This document shows positions 26,575-36,415 of a stretch of 60,828 nucleotides of DNA, in pieces. The notes under the pieces are model-generated. The model ran no database searches. It was not told the origin of the DNA and worked only from the letters and a program-made list of their open reading frames with translations. Positions within the stretch are counted from its first letter, which is position 1. Every line of letters starts with the position of its first letter. Made by a program: the position numbers and the translations under genes. Source of the DNA: JBOFDK01 sp051646925 (lineage in GTDB: Bacteria > Bacillota > Clostridia > Lachnospirales > Cellulosilyticaceae); assembly GCA_051646925.1 (NCBI GenBank), contig JBOFDK010000050.1:1-60828 (forward strand), given 5' to 3'.

Positions 26575-26949
26575 TTATAATATCCTCCTATCAAAACATC
26601 CTTGCCTAATCAAGCGATTAATGATTTCCAGTTCTTGCTTGCTAAATTGGTCTTCATCTGCTAATTCAAAGTATTCCGCATGATTATAAGCATCTCTAAA
26701 CACACTTTCAACCATATGCGAATGTTGATGGTTCCCTTTGATTAAATAACTGTAATACGGGCTTCTTCGAGCCAATTCCGAACATAAGTAAGTTAAATTG
26801 TCCGATGACTCATTCAACAACAATGGATTCACAAATTCTTTCAACGGTTTATCCCAATATATCAACGGTTTTTTGTTTTTGTATTTTGTAGTCAAATGCC
26901 AATTTCTAAAGCCATATCGGATATCCCAATAAATTTTTTCAAAAAACAT
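26575..26949 (-). CDS. hypothetical protein
   Basis: 124 residues, aromatic and charged (FFEKIYWDIRYGFRNWHL), with a helical C-terminal part (FSKQELEIINRLIRQGCF). AAGGGAG lies upstream of the ATG. The frame looks intact, unlike its neighbours. No known motif is visible. Confidence 0.5.
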   Translation of the reverse strand: MFFEKIYWDIRYGFRNWHLTTKYKNKKPLIYWDKPLKEFVNPLLLNESSDNLTYLCSELARRSPYYSYLIKGNHQHSHMVESVFRDAYNHAEYFELADEDQFSKQELEIINRLIRQGCFDRRIL

Positions 26950-27152
26950 AATGTAGCTCCCTTCAGGTTATATTTGCTTTATAAATAATTTAGTAGCTGT
27001 ACTTTTGTATTGTTATCTATTAATCCTATTATTATAAATACTTTCTGCTAAAAAATCTTAAATATTATATCACGAAATCGAACTAACATTTCTGCTGAAA
27101 ACATATATATTATCCCTATTCTCAGATGTTAAAATATCTTTGTGCTATTAAT

Positions 27153-27184
27153 AAAAAAAGGACTGACGTTGATCCAATCCTTAG
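27153..27184 (-). terminator. terminator of the parA-parB unit
   Basis: AAGGATTG pairs with CAGTCCTT (one mismatch) around an internal loop and is followed on the minus strand by T7. It lies 33 nt past the parB stop. Confidence 0.7.
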
Positions 27185-27216
27185 TTTTACTGATTTTAAT
27201 ATTTACCTTTCTAAAG

Positions 27217-28140
27217 CTATTCTTTATGATTATTAAAATATACTTCTAATGCTTCTCTTATAATCCTTTCGATTTCTTTTTTTTCTGTATCCTTCTCAAA
27301 GAAATCTAGAATAATTTTTTTGTTAACTCCGTAAGTATTAGACTGTTGCGATGGTTTTCCTCTCAGGATTAAATAAACTAATTCTTCACTAAAATCATCT
27401 TGGTCTTTGCATTTCTTTATTTTTTCAGCCTGCTTAATATTAATCTTCATATTATGCATCTGTAATACCCTATCAACAATCTGCTGTTGCTCTATTCCTA
27501 AATAAGACAGTTCCACAGTTGCTACAAAGGGCATACCACCTTTATCTAACCTATCTTTTAATTCATCTATGAGTTCATATATCCTTATATATCTAGATAC
27601 TGTTCTTCCCGATAGATGATAGTTTTCCCCCGCTACCTCATTACTTAGTAACCTTTGGCCAAGTTGGCAAGAAGTTATATACTCTGCTTCTAGCTGTTCA
27701 ACTTCTTTTAATAAATCAGTCCGTTTCCCTTGTTCTTTCAGGATAGCATGATGCCGATATAAAACAAGAGCTCTTTCTGAATGCAACATATCTGCAAATG
27801 CCCTTTGTATTAAATTAGTCTCCGTTACAATCCACATAGCTTCTTCATCACTTATATTCTCTTTTATAATTGCAGGCACCTTATTTAATCCTGCTAAATG
27901 AGCCGCATTTGTTCTATTATGCCCAGCCAAAATTTCGAAACGTTCTCCCTTTTTTCTTACTATAACAGGAGTAATAACGCCTAACTCTTTTATGCTTCTT
28001 ATCATATCCTGCAACCTTTCCCCGTCATATAAGTTAAAGGGATGATTACTAAAAGAATCTAATTTTTGAATTTCTAGTTCCGATAAGTTATCTGCATTTC
28101 CATATATGTCTGCAAGACTCATTAAACTTTTATTAGCCAT
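27217..28140 (-). CDS. parB: ParB-type partition/nucleoid protein
   Basis: 307 residues. The ParB N-terminal nuclease-like domain is clear: HPFNLYDGERLQDMIRSIKE, GVITPVIVRKKGE, EILAGHNRTNAAHLAGL and VPAIIKEN; the GHNR box is the CTP-binding signature. An HTH-bearing region follows (about 150-200, RLLSNEVAGENYHLSGRTVS). The start overlaps the end of parA by 8 nt, so the genes are translationally coupled. In integrated elements such pairs stabilise an excised or replicating circle. No parS palindrome was identified. Confidence 0.92.
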   Translation of the reverse strand: MANKSLMSLADIYGNADNLSELEIQKLDSFSNHPFNLYDGERLQDMIRSIKELGVITPVIVRKKGERFEILAGHNRTNAAHLAGLNKVPAIIKENISDEEAMWIVTETNLIQRAFADMLHSERALVLYRHHAILKEQGKRTDLLKEVEQLEAEYITSCQLGQRLLSNEVAGENYHLSGRTVSRYIRIYELIDELKDRLDKGGMPFVATVELSYLGIEQQQIVDRVLQMHNMKINIKQAEKIKKCKDQDDFSEELVYLILRGKPSQQSNTYGVNKKIILDFFEKDTEKKEIERIIREALEVYFNNHKE

Positions 28141-28918
28141 TTTTCAGTACCTCATCTACAAACTCCTGATACGCTTGTGCTGCTGCATTCTCTGGTGCAT
28201 AATCCAAAACACTCTTATTGTTCATTACTGCTTCTCCTACTTTTATAGAAAGTGATATCTTTGCATTAAAAATATGAATATCTTTTCCATATGCTTGTAC
28301 AATCATATTCAATACTTCATTTGCTAGCCGTGTCCTAGTTCTATACATAGTAAGTAATATACCCTCTATTTTCAGGTTTGAATTAAGTTTCTTCCTAACC
28401 CTTACAACATTCATTAAGAATAACTCTAGTCCCTTTGCTGACATGAATTCCAGAGATAATGGTATTATAACAGTATCGCAAGCTACCAACGAGTTGATAT
28501 TAAGCATACCTAAGCTCGGTAGGGTATCTATAATAATGTAATCATAGTCATCTTTTATTTGATCAATTATACTTTTAAGCACAAATTCCCTACTTATAGT
28601 GTTGACTAATGTTGCTTCCGCAGCAGATAATTGAATATTGCAGGGAATTAGGCTAATATTTTCTCCTACTGACTTAATATATTTTTCTTTTGGTGGTAAT
28701 TCATCTTCTTCTATTGTTAATCTGATTAGATCATACATTGTAACTTGAATTTCATCAGGATTATTAAATCCAAGTGCTACTGTTAAACTTGATTGTGGAT
28801 CGAAGTCAATGAGAAGTACCTTTTTCCCTTTCTTGGCTAATCCAACTCCCATATTCATACTTGTTGTCGTTTTTCCAACGCCACCTTTTTGATTTGCCAC
28901 ACTAATAATTCTACCCAT
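28133..28918 (-). CDS. parA: ParA-type partition ATPase
   Basis: About 261 residues. It starts MGRIISVANQKGGVGKTTTS with the deviant Walker A (KGGVGKTT). Further motifs are LLIDFDPQSSLT (Walker A'), YIIIDTLPSLG (Walker B) and VIIPLSLEFMSAKGLELF. The start at 28918 is chosen because AAGGAG lies 9 nt upstream; the frame extends 23 codons further but without a site. It forms an operon with parB and should supply the ATP-driven positioning force for segregation of the element. Confidence 0.93.
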   Translation of the reverse strand: MGRIISVANQKGGVGKTTTSMNMGVGLAKKGKKVLLIDFDPQSSLTVALGFNNPDEIQVTMYDLIRLTIEEDELPPKEKYIKSVGENISLIPCNIQLSAAEATLVNTISREFVLKSIIDQIKDDYDYIIIDTLPSLGMLNINSLVACDTVIIPLSLEFMSAKGLELFLMNVVRVRKKLNSNLKIEGILLTMYRTRTRLANEVLNMIVQAYGKDIHIFNAKISLSIKVGEAVMNNKSVLDYAPENAAAQAYQEFVDEVLKNG

Positions 28919-29040
28919 AAATTTATGCTCCTTTTTATCACAGATTATTTTCTCTCTAACCATAGTCAACGCATAATTAAGATTCAACTCGCTAACAGCT
29001 TAATACCTAATTTTCTTAGATATCATTGTACACAAGTGAC

Positions 29041-29535
29041 TTATAGGTTAAATTCCTCTATTATATTTGCGTCAAAAGGTAGTAACTCTAAGCCCTCCAC
29101 CGTTGTCCATCTATCTATTTCTAATTTTCTATTTACAGCTATACATGAAGCAGCAGTTTCTTTAGCCTCTTCTTCGTAATCATCATCCTCTCCAAATACA
29201 TTTACATAAATAACTCCATAAAATTCTATCGTGTATAAATGTGCGTTAGGATTATTAAACCCTTTTTTCATCCCACAAAAATTTAAATGTTTTTCACAAA
29301 TATCCCCCAGTATACAACCATTATCTAAATCCTTTTTATCTTTGCCTACATTTTCATCAGCTAAAGGGCATGGGTTGTTAAAATTGCACTCAATGTCTTC
29401 ATCCATTAGCTCTAACTCCGCTTTTAAGACCCCATCTGTTAAATCAATACTTAATGCTATATCTATAGCTTGACTTTCTGTACAAGCCTCTACATAAGAT
29501 TTTCCGTGTATAAATACTTTATAAATATTGTTCAT
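29041..29535 (-). CDS. hypothetical protein
   Basis: About 164 residues, acidic, with several cysteines (CNFNNPCPLAD, CILGDICEKHLNFC) that could bind metal. AGGAGG lies 6-7 nt before the ATG at 29535. It lies about 120 nt upstream of parA on the same strand and may share the transcript. No family recognised. Confidence 0.5.
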   Translation of the reverse strand: MNNIYKVFIHGKSYVEACTESQAIDIALSIDLTDGVLKAELELMDEDIECNFNNPCPLADENVGKDKKDLDNGCILGDICEKHLNFCGMKKGFNNPNAHLYTIEFYGVIYVNVFGEDDDYEEEAKETAASCIAVNRKLEIDRWTTVEGLELLPFDANIIEEFNL

Positions 29536-29668
29536 GTTTTGCCTCCTCATAGTTGTTATTACTAGAATAACATCAAGAGAGCTACAAAAAAAATAGAACT
29601 ACCTCTTGCGAGATTAACGGTTTTAGATAAGAGGTGCCAAAATTGAAACTTCTTTAAAATTAACAGCT

Positions 29669-29710
29669 AAAAAGACAGGATAATCCCATAACGGAATCCT
29701 GTCTTTTTAC
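29669..29710 (-). terminator. intrinsic terminator
   Basis: AAAAAGACAGGAT pairs perfectly with ATCCTGTCTTTTT; the minus strand ends in TTTTTA. It is the second of two hairpins behind the MORN-repeat gene. Confidence 0.8.
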
Positions 29711-29714
29711 GTTC

Positions 29715-29755
29715 CAAAATAGCCCTGCCCCTCGGATGAGGAGCAGGGCTATTTT
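29715..29755. terminator. GC-rich 18-bp hairpin
   Basis: A fully paired stem (AAAATAGCCCTGC plus CCTC, 4-nt loop, GAGG plus GCAGGGCTATTTT, one G-T pair) just past the stop of the gene at 29770. Its U-tract is weak (TTTTGG), but it is very stable and may protect the mRNA 3' end in tandem with the next terminator. Confidence 0.6.
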
Positions 29756-29769
29756 GATACAAGAAACAA

Positions 29770-31290
29770 CTATTTGATACCGAAACACTTCTTATATAAA
29801 CTATCTTCTGGCATTATTTGTTTTTCCCCGTTGTGCCATGTTGTTTGAATCAATTCTACAACTTGTTCACATTCCTCTTTCATCCCCTCCAAACAACGCT
29901 CATATTCTCTTCTTTCATCATCTTCTCTCATTTCCTGTTGTACTTCATAGGGGATTTCTTCATAATCACAATATCCTTCTAAATATGCTATTAAATCCTC
30001 ATCTGTCGACTCTGGTTGTCCATGCTTTTTCAAATAGTTTTCACTATATATTGTATTAATTTCAGAGTATCCTCTTCCCTCTATCGGCTTACCTTTTTGT
30101 ATAATTCCTTTAAACTCATATGCTCCGCCAACATCTTTCAATATAGTGCTAATTTCTATTTCTCCTGTATATGGACGGTTATCCTTAAACTCACCGTTAA
30201 ATATCATATTTCCATATTGATATTTACCTTTAATTTTTCTTCCTCTTTCCCATCTCCCCTCAAATTCTACAGGACTATTCTTTTTATCACCATATAATTT
30301 CCCTTCTCCTTCATACCTACCTTCTTTCAACTGCCCTTCATACTTAATTCTACCTGACTCATAAAATTCGATAACTGTACCCTCATTAAAGCTTCCCCTA
30401 TCTTCTTCAAACTTACCATCAAAGATATTCCTAAGTTCCCCTTCAATTTCATGAATAAATTTTCCTTCAACTAAATTTCCACTCTGATATTTGAAACAAT
30501 ACCTTAATTCCCTATTTCTATCTGTCCATTTTACCTCTTGAATATCTCCAGATATATCAACGTATCTTTTACCCAACATATTTTCCTTCGAATTTGAGTC
30601 ATCTATTGAATCGTATATTTTATCAAATATACAATATACATCTACACTTAGTATGTTAGGAATATCTCCATAATAGTCCATCCATAAATATTGGGTTATT
30701 GGAAATAAAATAAGTTCTTCTACTAATGATTTTACCAATACTTCTTTTTGCGGATTAGTATCTTCCAATTTTCCAACACATTCTATTTTGTTATATAGCT
30801 CGATTAGCTGATCTAATTCTTTTATATCCAGTATACTTTTTAAATTAGCTACATTTTTGATCCATTCACTATAAACATTAATTTGCCTATTTATTTGCAC
30901 CTCTCGCTTTAGAACTAACTTAGTGTACATCATTTTTAATATTCCTAGTTGAGCTATTAAATCATAATATATGATTACTGCACTTTCTCTTATTGCTTCT
31001 CTATCCCGTACTTCTTCCTTCTCATTGATTGCTTTTGATAGTTTATTACTTTCTACACTTGTTTTATAGAGCATATATGAAAAAATTGTTGTAACCTCAA
31101 TACCTAGAATTGTTATATAGTACGACAAATAGTCTCCCACCTCTATTGGTGCATCCAAATCTATTATCAACCCTTTTACATCTACTACTATCGTTCCCAT
31201 CTTGATCAAAAGACTAAGTACCGAAATAAATATTATCGGTAACACCAATATGTATATAATATATCTTTTCTTCCATCTTATTTCTTTCAT
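29770..31290 (-). CDS. membrane protein with C-terminal MORN-like repeats
   Basis: About 506 residues: two N-terminal transmembrane helices (about 9-32 and 55-75), a long helical cytosolic region (about 85-220) and a region with MORN-like repeats (GTVIEFYESGRIKYEGQLKE, GRYEGEGKLYGD, FEGRWERGRKIKG, FNGEFKDNRPYTG). An acidic C terminus follows. The ATG at 31290 has GGGGGAG upstream. The combination of membrane anchor and MORN repeats suggests a lipid- or membrane-associated scaffold. It is encoded downstream of the type I restriction operon. Role in the element unknown. Confidence 0.65.
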   Translation of the reverse strand: MKEIRWKKRYIIYILVLPIIFISVLSLLIKMGTIVVDVKGLIIDLDAPIEVGDYLSYYITILGIEVTTIFSYMLYKTSVESNKLSKAINEKEEVRDREAIRESAVIIYYDLIAQLGILKMMYTKLVLKREVQINRQINVYSEWIKNVANLKSILDIKELDQLIELYNKIECVGKLEDTNPQKEVLVKSLVEELILFPITQYLWMDYYGDIPNILSVDVYCIFDKIYDSIDDSNSKENMLGKRYVDISGDIQEVKWTDRNRELRYCFKYQSGNLVEGKFIHEIEGELRNIFDGKFEEDRGSFNEGTVIEFYESGRIKYEGQLKEGRYEGEGKLYGDKKNSPVEFEGRWERGRKIKGKYQYGNMIFNGEFKDNRPYTGEIEISTILKDVGGAYEFKGIIQKGKPIEGRGYSEINTIYSENYLKKHGQPESTDEDLIAYLEGYCDYEEIPYEVQQEMREDDERREYERCLEGMKEECEQVVELIQTTWHNGEKQIMPEDSLYKKCFGIK

Positions 31291-31388
31291 CCGTTTCTCC
31301 CCCTTCATCCTAAAATAGCACAATCATACACTCTATATCTAAAAAAGTAGTTGATTATGCTATCTGTTAGTGTCTCTTATTCATTTTT

Positions 31389-34300
31389 CTATAATGTATT
31401 TTGGCATTGCAACTTAGCTTGCTCTAAAACGTCCTCTATTGCCTTCTCACTTTTATTTGGCGGATAATCATATTTACGGAGCAGTCGTTTGATTTCTTTT
31501 CGCATTTTTGCTTGTGCTTGTGCCTTTTCATACCAAGCATGGGTCATGTTATCCTTGATTGTTTTAGTGAGCTCCTTTGCAATCTTAATGAGGATTTCAC
31601 TGTCCATTTGTCCAATGACTTCTGGATCTGCTGTGAGTACATCAAAGAATGCTTTCTCTTCATAGCTCAACTCCATTTGTGTTCCCTCTTGGATAGCATC
31701 CATCAATGCATCCTTGAATTTCACAAGCTCTTCAAGGATTTTGAAAACATCTTCTTCATCATTACGATTATTATACTTATCAATGATTTTTTGAAGTTTC
31801 TCCGAGAACTCACGACTCTTCACAAGGTTTACTCGTTTTACTTCATTTACCTTTTCTTTCATCACTCGCATAAGGATATTAGCCGCAATATTCTTTTGTG
31901 GTAATGCTTGAAGCTTACGGATATTCTCTTCTGTTAGGAGGTCGAAGCTTTCTTTACTACCGGCCTCTGTAAGAACAAGTACTTCATCTTCAAGGATAGC
32001 TTCCTCTAGCATTTTAGAAATACGACTATTCACTTCTTTTAAATCAGGCACACCTTGTTTGGTAGTCTTCATGATAAATGAACGTACCGCTACAAAGAAG
32101 GATACCTCGTCTTTTTCCTTTTTAGTAAGTAAGCTCGCACAGATTTTGAAGACATCCTTAAGCTTCTTCGTTTGTGTCATGAACACATTTTTACGTCCTT
32201 CTGTTGCTTGAACATACTCTGCTCCATTACGAATGAGATCGTAACGCTTTTTATCACTCTCTCCAAAGAAATCTGTGTAGTCAAAGAAATAAAATACATC
32301 TCTAAGTGTTTCCATGAGATTAAGTGCAATATTCTTTGCTTCTTCATTTTCTTGCACTTTATCTTGATCACGATTGGTATAGGTTTTAAGTGCATCAAAA
32401 AGCTCTTTCTTAATCCCTATATAGTCTACAACAAGCCCACCTGTTTTCCCTTGGTAAACACGATTCACCCTTGCGATAGCCTGCATTAAGTTGTGAGCTT
32501 TCATCGGTTTATCAATATACATGGTGTCTAGTGATGGTACGTCAAACCCTGTAAGCCACATATCGACTACGATAACTATTTTGAAATCACTATAAACGTC
32601 TCTAAACTCTTGTTCATATTGCTTTTGAGTAGCTTTATTACCAATGAGCTTTGCCATTTCTTCCGGATCACTATTATTACTTGTCATAACCATTCTTACT
32701 TTATTGGTCCATTCAGGCCTTTGTGCAATAAACTCTTGGTACATGGCATAGGCTGCTTTTCTAGAGTAGGCTACAACCATTGCTTTACCTTCTACGAGAT
32801 TTTCTCTTTCTTCATAATGCTCTATAAGGTCTGCCACCACTGCATGAATGCGGTCATGGTCACAGATGATTTGCTCCATGCGGCTTAGTTGCTTTTGGCT
32901 CTCATTGATCACGTAATCCTCTACACCCTCATGAACTTGTAACTTCCAATACTCTTTATCTATTTCTTCAAGCTTGTATTCATCCAATTTGACACGAGCA
33001 AGTCTTGATTCGTAGTAAATCTTAACCGTTGCACCATCTTCTACTGCTTGGGTCATATCGTACACATCAATCAAATCACCAAATACCCCATAGGTTGATT
33101 TATCTGTTGTTTCTATTGGTGTACCTGTAAAAGCAATGTAGGTGGCATTTAGTAAGGATTCTCTTAAATACTTGGCATAGCCGTACTTCATCTCACCACT
33201 TTCAAGGTCAAACTTGCCCTCTATGCCGTACTGCGTCCGGTGTGCCTCATCTACGAGTACCACAATATTTTGTCTTTCTGAAAGCACCCCTGTTTCCTCA
33301 ACAAACTTTTGAATGGTGGAGAAGACAACCCCTCCCGTCTTTCTACCTCCCAGGAATTCCTTCACCGCTGAACGTGATTCCATTTGCACTGGTTCTTGTC
33401 TGAGGAAATCTTGTGCACTGCAAAAAGTAGCAAAAAGCTGTCCATCTAGGTCATTTCGGTCTGTAATGACATGAATAGTTGGATTGTTGAGTGTCTTACT
33501 CTTTACCAAATTCCCTGCTAAAAAGGTCATAGAAAAACTCTTACCGCTTCCCTGCGTGTGCCAAACAACCCCTGCTCGTCCATCGTTGTCTACTGCATGG
33601 ATGCAACTTGCTATGGCTTTTGTCATTCCGTAGTATTGATGATACTGAGCCATGATCTTCGCTTTATTGGTAAAAAGAATAAAGTCTTTGATGATACTAA
33701 GGAATCTGCCCTTATCAAACATACCGTACATCAGCGTATCAAGATTCATCTTATCATTATTAGCTACTTCATCCTCAGCATCAATCTTCTTCCAACTCAT
33801 GAATCTATCATAGGAAGCAGTAATTGTTCCTGCTTTTGTACTGACTCCATCACTAATAACTAAGAAGGCATTGTAATAGAAGAGGGATGGTATATGCACT
33901 TCTTTGTAGTTCATGAATTGGTTGTAAGCATCTTCAATGGTTACCTCTTCACGAGAAGTACTTTTAAGCTCCATGACTACCAGTGGTATTCCATTCACAT
34001 AAACAAATACATCCGGTCGCTTCTTAGTTCCATCTTCTGTCACCTCTAGCTGATTGACTACCAACCAGTCATTGTTGCTAGGTATTTCAAAGTCTAGTAG
34101 CTTGATGGTCTCATACACCACTTCACCCTCTACAAAGTCGCTTACCTCTACCCCTTCTACTAAGTACTTATGAAATAGCTTGTTATTGGTAAAAACATCA
34201 TTGGTCTCAAAATTACGTATCTTACGAATCGCTTCTCTAATAGATGCTAATAATACGCTTGGGTTAATACGAATCAGTGCATCTTCTAGCCGGTCAAATA

Positions 34301-34412
34301 GTAATACTTCTTTGTCTTCTTTTATAAGTTGGCTACCATGAATATAGGTATAGTCTAGTTCCTGTAAGTACTCAATAACTGCATTCTCAAAATTCCCCTC
34401 TGTAAAAGCCAT
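31389..34412 (-). CDS. hsdR: type I restriction enzyme, R (motor/nuclease) subunit
   Basis: About 1007 residues. The N-terminal nuclease shows RPDVFVYVNGIPLVVMELKS (the D...ExK core). SF2 motor motifs are: WHTQGSGKSF (Walker A), VLVDEAHRTQYG (DEAH), IAFTGTPIE (motif III), KIVIVVDMWLTGFDVPSLD (motif V) and QAIARVNRVY (motif VI). It cuts and translocates unmodified DNA together with HsdM and HsdS. The start at 34412 is preferred because AGGGG lies 9 nt upstream. It is the last gene of the hsdM-hsdS-X-hsdR operon; the full set of motifs suggests it is active. Confidence 0.96.
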   Translation of the reverse strand: MAFTEGNFENAVIEYLQELDYTYIHGSQLIKEDKEVLLFDRLEDALIRINPSVLLASIREAIRKIRNFETNDVFTNNKLFHKYLVEGVEVSDFVEGEVVYETIKLLDFEIPSNNDWLVVNQLEVTEDGTKKRPDVFVYVNGIPLVVMELKSTSREEVTIEDAYNQFMNYKEVHIPSLFYYNAFLVISDGVSTKAGTITASYDRFMSWKKIDAEDEVANNDKMNLDTLMYGMFDKGRFLSIIKDFILFTNKAKIMAQYHQYYGMTKAIASCIHAVDNDGRAGVVWHTQGSGKSFSMTFLAGNLVKSKTLNNPTIHVITDRNDLDGQLFATFCSAQDFLRQEPVQMESRSAVKEFLGGRKTGGVVFSTIQKFVEETGVLSERQNIVVLVDEAHRTQYGIEGKFDLESGEMKYGYAKYLRESLLNATYIAFTGTPIETTDKSTYGVFGDLIDVYDMTQAVEDGATVKIYYESRLARVKLDEYKLEEIDKEYWKLQVHEGVEDYVINESQKQLSRMEQIICDHDRIHAVVADLIEHYEERENLVEGKAMVVAYSRKAAYAMYQEFIAQRPEWTNKVRMVMTSNNSDPEEMAKLIGNKATQKQYEQEFRDVYSDFKIVIVVDMWLTGFDVPSLDTMYIDKPMKAHNLMQAIARVNRVYQGKTGGLVVDYIGIKKELFDALKTYTNRDQDKVQENEEAKNIALNLMETLRDVFYFFDYTDFFGESDKKRYDLIRNGAEYVQATEGRKNVFMTQTKKLKDVFKICASLLTKKEKDEVSFFVAVRSFIMKTTKQGVPDLKEVNSRISKMLEEAILEDEVLVLTEAGSKESFDLLTEENIRKLQALPQKNIAANILMRVMKEKVNEVKRVNLVKSREFSEKLQKIIDKYNNRNDEEDVFKILEELVKFKDALMDAIQEGTQMELSYEEKAFFDVLTADPEVIGQMDSEILIKIAKELTKTIKDNMTHAWYEKAQAQAKMRKEIKRLLRKYDYPPNKSEKAIEDVLEQAKLQCQNTL

Positions 34413-34439
34413 TCTTAATTCCCCTTCCATGTAACTTAA

Positions 34440-35117
34440 TCAACTATACCTCATCATTGTCTTCGCCTTATCTAAATATAATTTTAATTTTTCGGCTATC
34501 TCATTCCATTCTAATGGTTCCTCCGCCCTAATAAAGTCTCCAGATTTAGGCTTTCTTCTACTAATAACCCTTTGCTTTAAAAAATATTCTAATGCAAATT
34601 CATACTTTACCTTATCTTGTTGATCTATATCACTTATATCTATTTCTCCATTTTCTTTAATATTATTTAGACCCACTTTATACAATATATTTAGATCAAT
34701 ATCAGTAGCATTATCTAGGGCATTATATATGATTAACTCTTCTTGCGTAAACTCTTTATCTTCATTAACAAGCTCACTTAAAATTACTCCCATTATAAAA
34801 CATGCTATTTTAGAGTTATTTAGTAATGTTTTTCTAAAAATGCTTGATACATTATACGCTTTATCAGGATTATTAATATAATTATACAATTCGTTAAACA
34901 TCATTTCTTGATTTAACCCAGAAGCTAGCCCTTGAAGTAAATATGACAATTTATACTTATCAGCATTGTCCATAATCTGTTTTAATCCACTTACTACTAG
35001 CCCTCCCAAAGGATTAATAGCTGATACTATAGCTGGACTAAATTCCTTAACCTCACCCACTACTCTACTATCCATTATTTCTTCCATCTTTTCGCTAATA
35101 TCTCGCAATGTTTTCAA
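34440..35117 (-). CDS. unrecognised protein inside the type I restriction operon
   Basis: 225 residues from a TTG with GGGGGA 6 nt upstream. It is predominantly helical; residues about 30-55 are mildly hydrophobic (AIVSAINPLGGLVVSGL), the middle is NNSKIACFIMGVILSELV, and the C terminus contains KPKSGDFIRAEEPLEWNEI. It lies between hsdS (56 nt away) and hsdR (27 nt) on the same strand and must be cotranscribed. No restriction-associated family is recognised; an accessory role (regulation or a toxin-like cargo protein) is possible. Confidence 0.6.
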   Translation of the reverse strand: MKTLRDISEKMEEIMDSRVVGEVKEFSPAIVSAINPLGGLVVSGLKQIMDNADKYKLSYLLQGLASGLNQEMMFNELYNYINNPDKAYNVSSIFRKTLLNNSKIACFIMGVILSELVNEDKEFTQEELIIYNALDNATDIDLNILYKVGLNNIKENGEIDISDIDQQDKVKYEFALEYFLKQRVISRRKPKSGDFIRAEEPLEWNEIAEKLKLYLDKAKTMMRYS

Positions 35118-35173
35118 CAGTGTTCCCCCTATACTAAATAATATTTCTTTGCGACTACTTAACTATCCTAGTA

Positions 35174-36415
35174 TTATTTTATACGGATTTCTCCTAACAT
35201 AAGTTTAGGTAGCAGAATATCCCTAAGTTCCTGTAAACTACATACTTCATCATAATTTTTTTCAATAATACCATCCATCTTACTTACAATTGCTTCAAAA
35301 CTTTCTATAACATCGGAGCTAGGTATAATGACTTTTAAATTATTCAGTGCATCTTTATTTATAGAACCAAACACAGTCCCTTCACCATTGAACACATTTA
35401 ATTGTTTTTCTAAGTTAAACATTGTATATAGAATAAAAGAGTTATATCCATATTTACTTTGTATTGCAGATAACCCTCTCCCAATGCAACACTTTTCATG
35501 AGCTATATTTAAATCGCCTACCGGTGCTCTTACACTCATTAAAATATCGCCTTTATATGCCATCCGTTTAGGTTCTGATGTATATAATCTTCTTTTAGGG
35601 AATCTAACACCAAATTCTGCTCTTCCTTGAAAGAATACTTCACCTACTCCTTCTTCATTATAAGTACTGCCTTTAGGTGATTGCCCCATCACAATATTTG
35701 CGATGTCTCCCAAGCCCCCAACATTCCAGCCTTTAGGTATCATCCCTAACTCACTATCAACCATTTCTCCACCACTTGATTTGTATGGTTCTTCATCTTC
35801 ATTAGGAAATTCAAAATCTACAAACCATCTTTTAAATAAAGCCTGTGCCATTTCTTCTAAGGTCTTATTCATTTGATTATTAAGCTCTATTTTTTCATCT
35901 AGAGATGAGAGTATATTCGCAATAGCCTTTTGTTCTTCTACTGGTGGTAAATTAATTTCAAACTCTTCTACCATTACTTTTGTTAGAGCTGCTCGTGTTC
36001 CACCTGTTTGAGCATATGATAACATTAACTCTTGCATTGTTGGATTAACCAATGCATATTTTAAAAATCTATAATCTAACTCCGTCTCATCTGCTCTTAT
36101 AATACAAACATGTTGGTTGACTCTAGCTGGAAGAACTTGTTGCGGTACTATTGTGCAACGTGCTACCGAATCTCCAGTAATATTTAATAATACATCATTT
36201 GGATATACTGTAACACCTTTTAACTTGCTTGCAGCAGTATCATCAATATATACTAACCCTGAATAGTCAAAATAATTATTGTATATATTTTGACTTCTAA
36301 CAAATGCGGTTCCACTTTCTTGATAAACACTAGAGCCACCTCTTGGAGTTGCACCACTTCCAATCTTAGTTGTTACATCTTTTATCTTAACCTTTCTCCA
36401 CTCACTAAAACTCAT
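35174..36415 (-). CDS. hsdS: type I restriction enzyme, specificity subunit
   Basis: About 413 residues with the classical two-half layout: target recognition domain 1 (about 5-150), a central conserved helix (LPPVEEQKAIANILSSLDEK and KTLEEMAQALFKRWFVDFEF), target recognition domain 2 (about 225-370), and a C-terminal conserved helix (SFEAIVSKMDGIIEKNYDEV, LRDILLPKLMLGEI). It reads the bipartite target sequence. The start at 36415 follows GGAGG, which lies in the end of hsdM; the two genes overlap by 11 nt. No truncated second hsdS or inverted repeats were seen, so phase variation by hsdS shuffling is not evident. Confidence 0.94.
   Translation of the reverse strand: MSFSEWRKVKIKDVTTKIGSGATPRGGSSVYQESGTAFVRSQNIYNNYFDYSGLVYIDDTAASKLKGVTVYPNDVLLNITGDSVARCTIVPQQVLPARVNQHVCIIRADETELDYRFLKYALVNPTMQELMLSYAQTGGTRAALTKVMVEEFEINLPPVEEQKAIANILSSLDEKIELNNQMNKTLEEMAQALFKRWFVDFEFPNEDEEPYKSSGGEMVDSELGMIPKGWNVGGLGDIANIVMGQSPKGSTYNEEGVGEVFFQGRAEFGVRFPKRRLYTSEPKRMAYKGDILMSVRAPVGDLNIAHEKCCIGRGLSAIQSKYGYNSFILYTMFNLEKQLNVFNGEGTVFGSINKDALNNLKVIIPSSDVIESFEAIVSKMDGIIEKNYDEVCSLQELRDILLPKLMLGEIRIK

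Noticed and set aside
31512..33863. Several plus-strand frames inside hsdR
   Set aside because: Antisense shadows; hsdR motifs are continuous on the minus strand.
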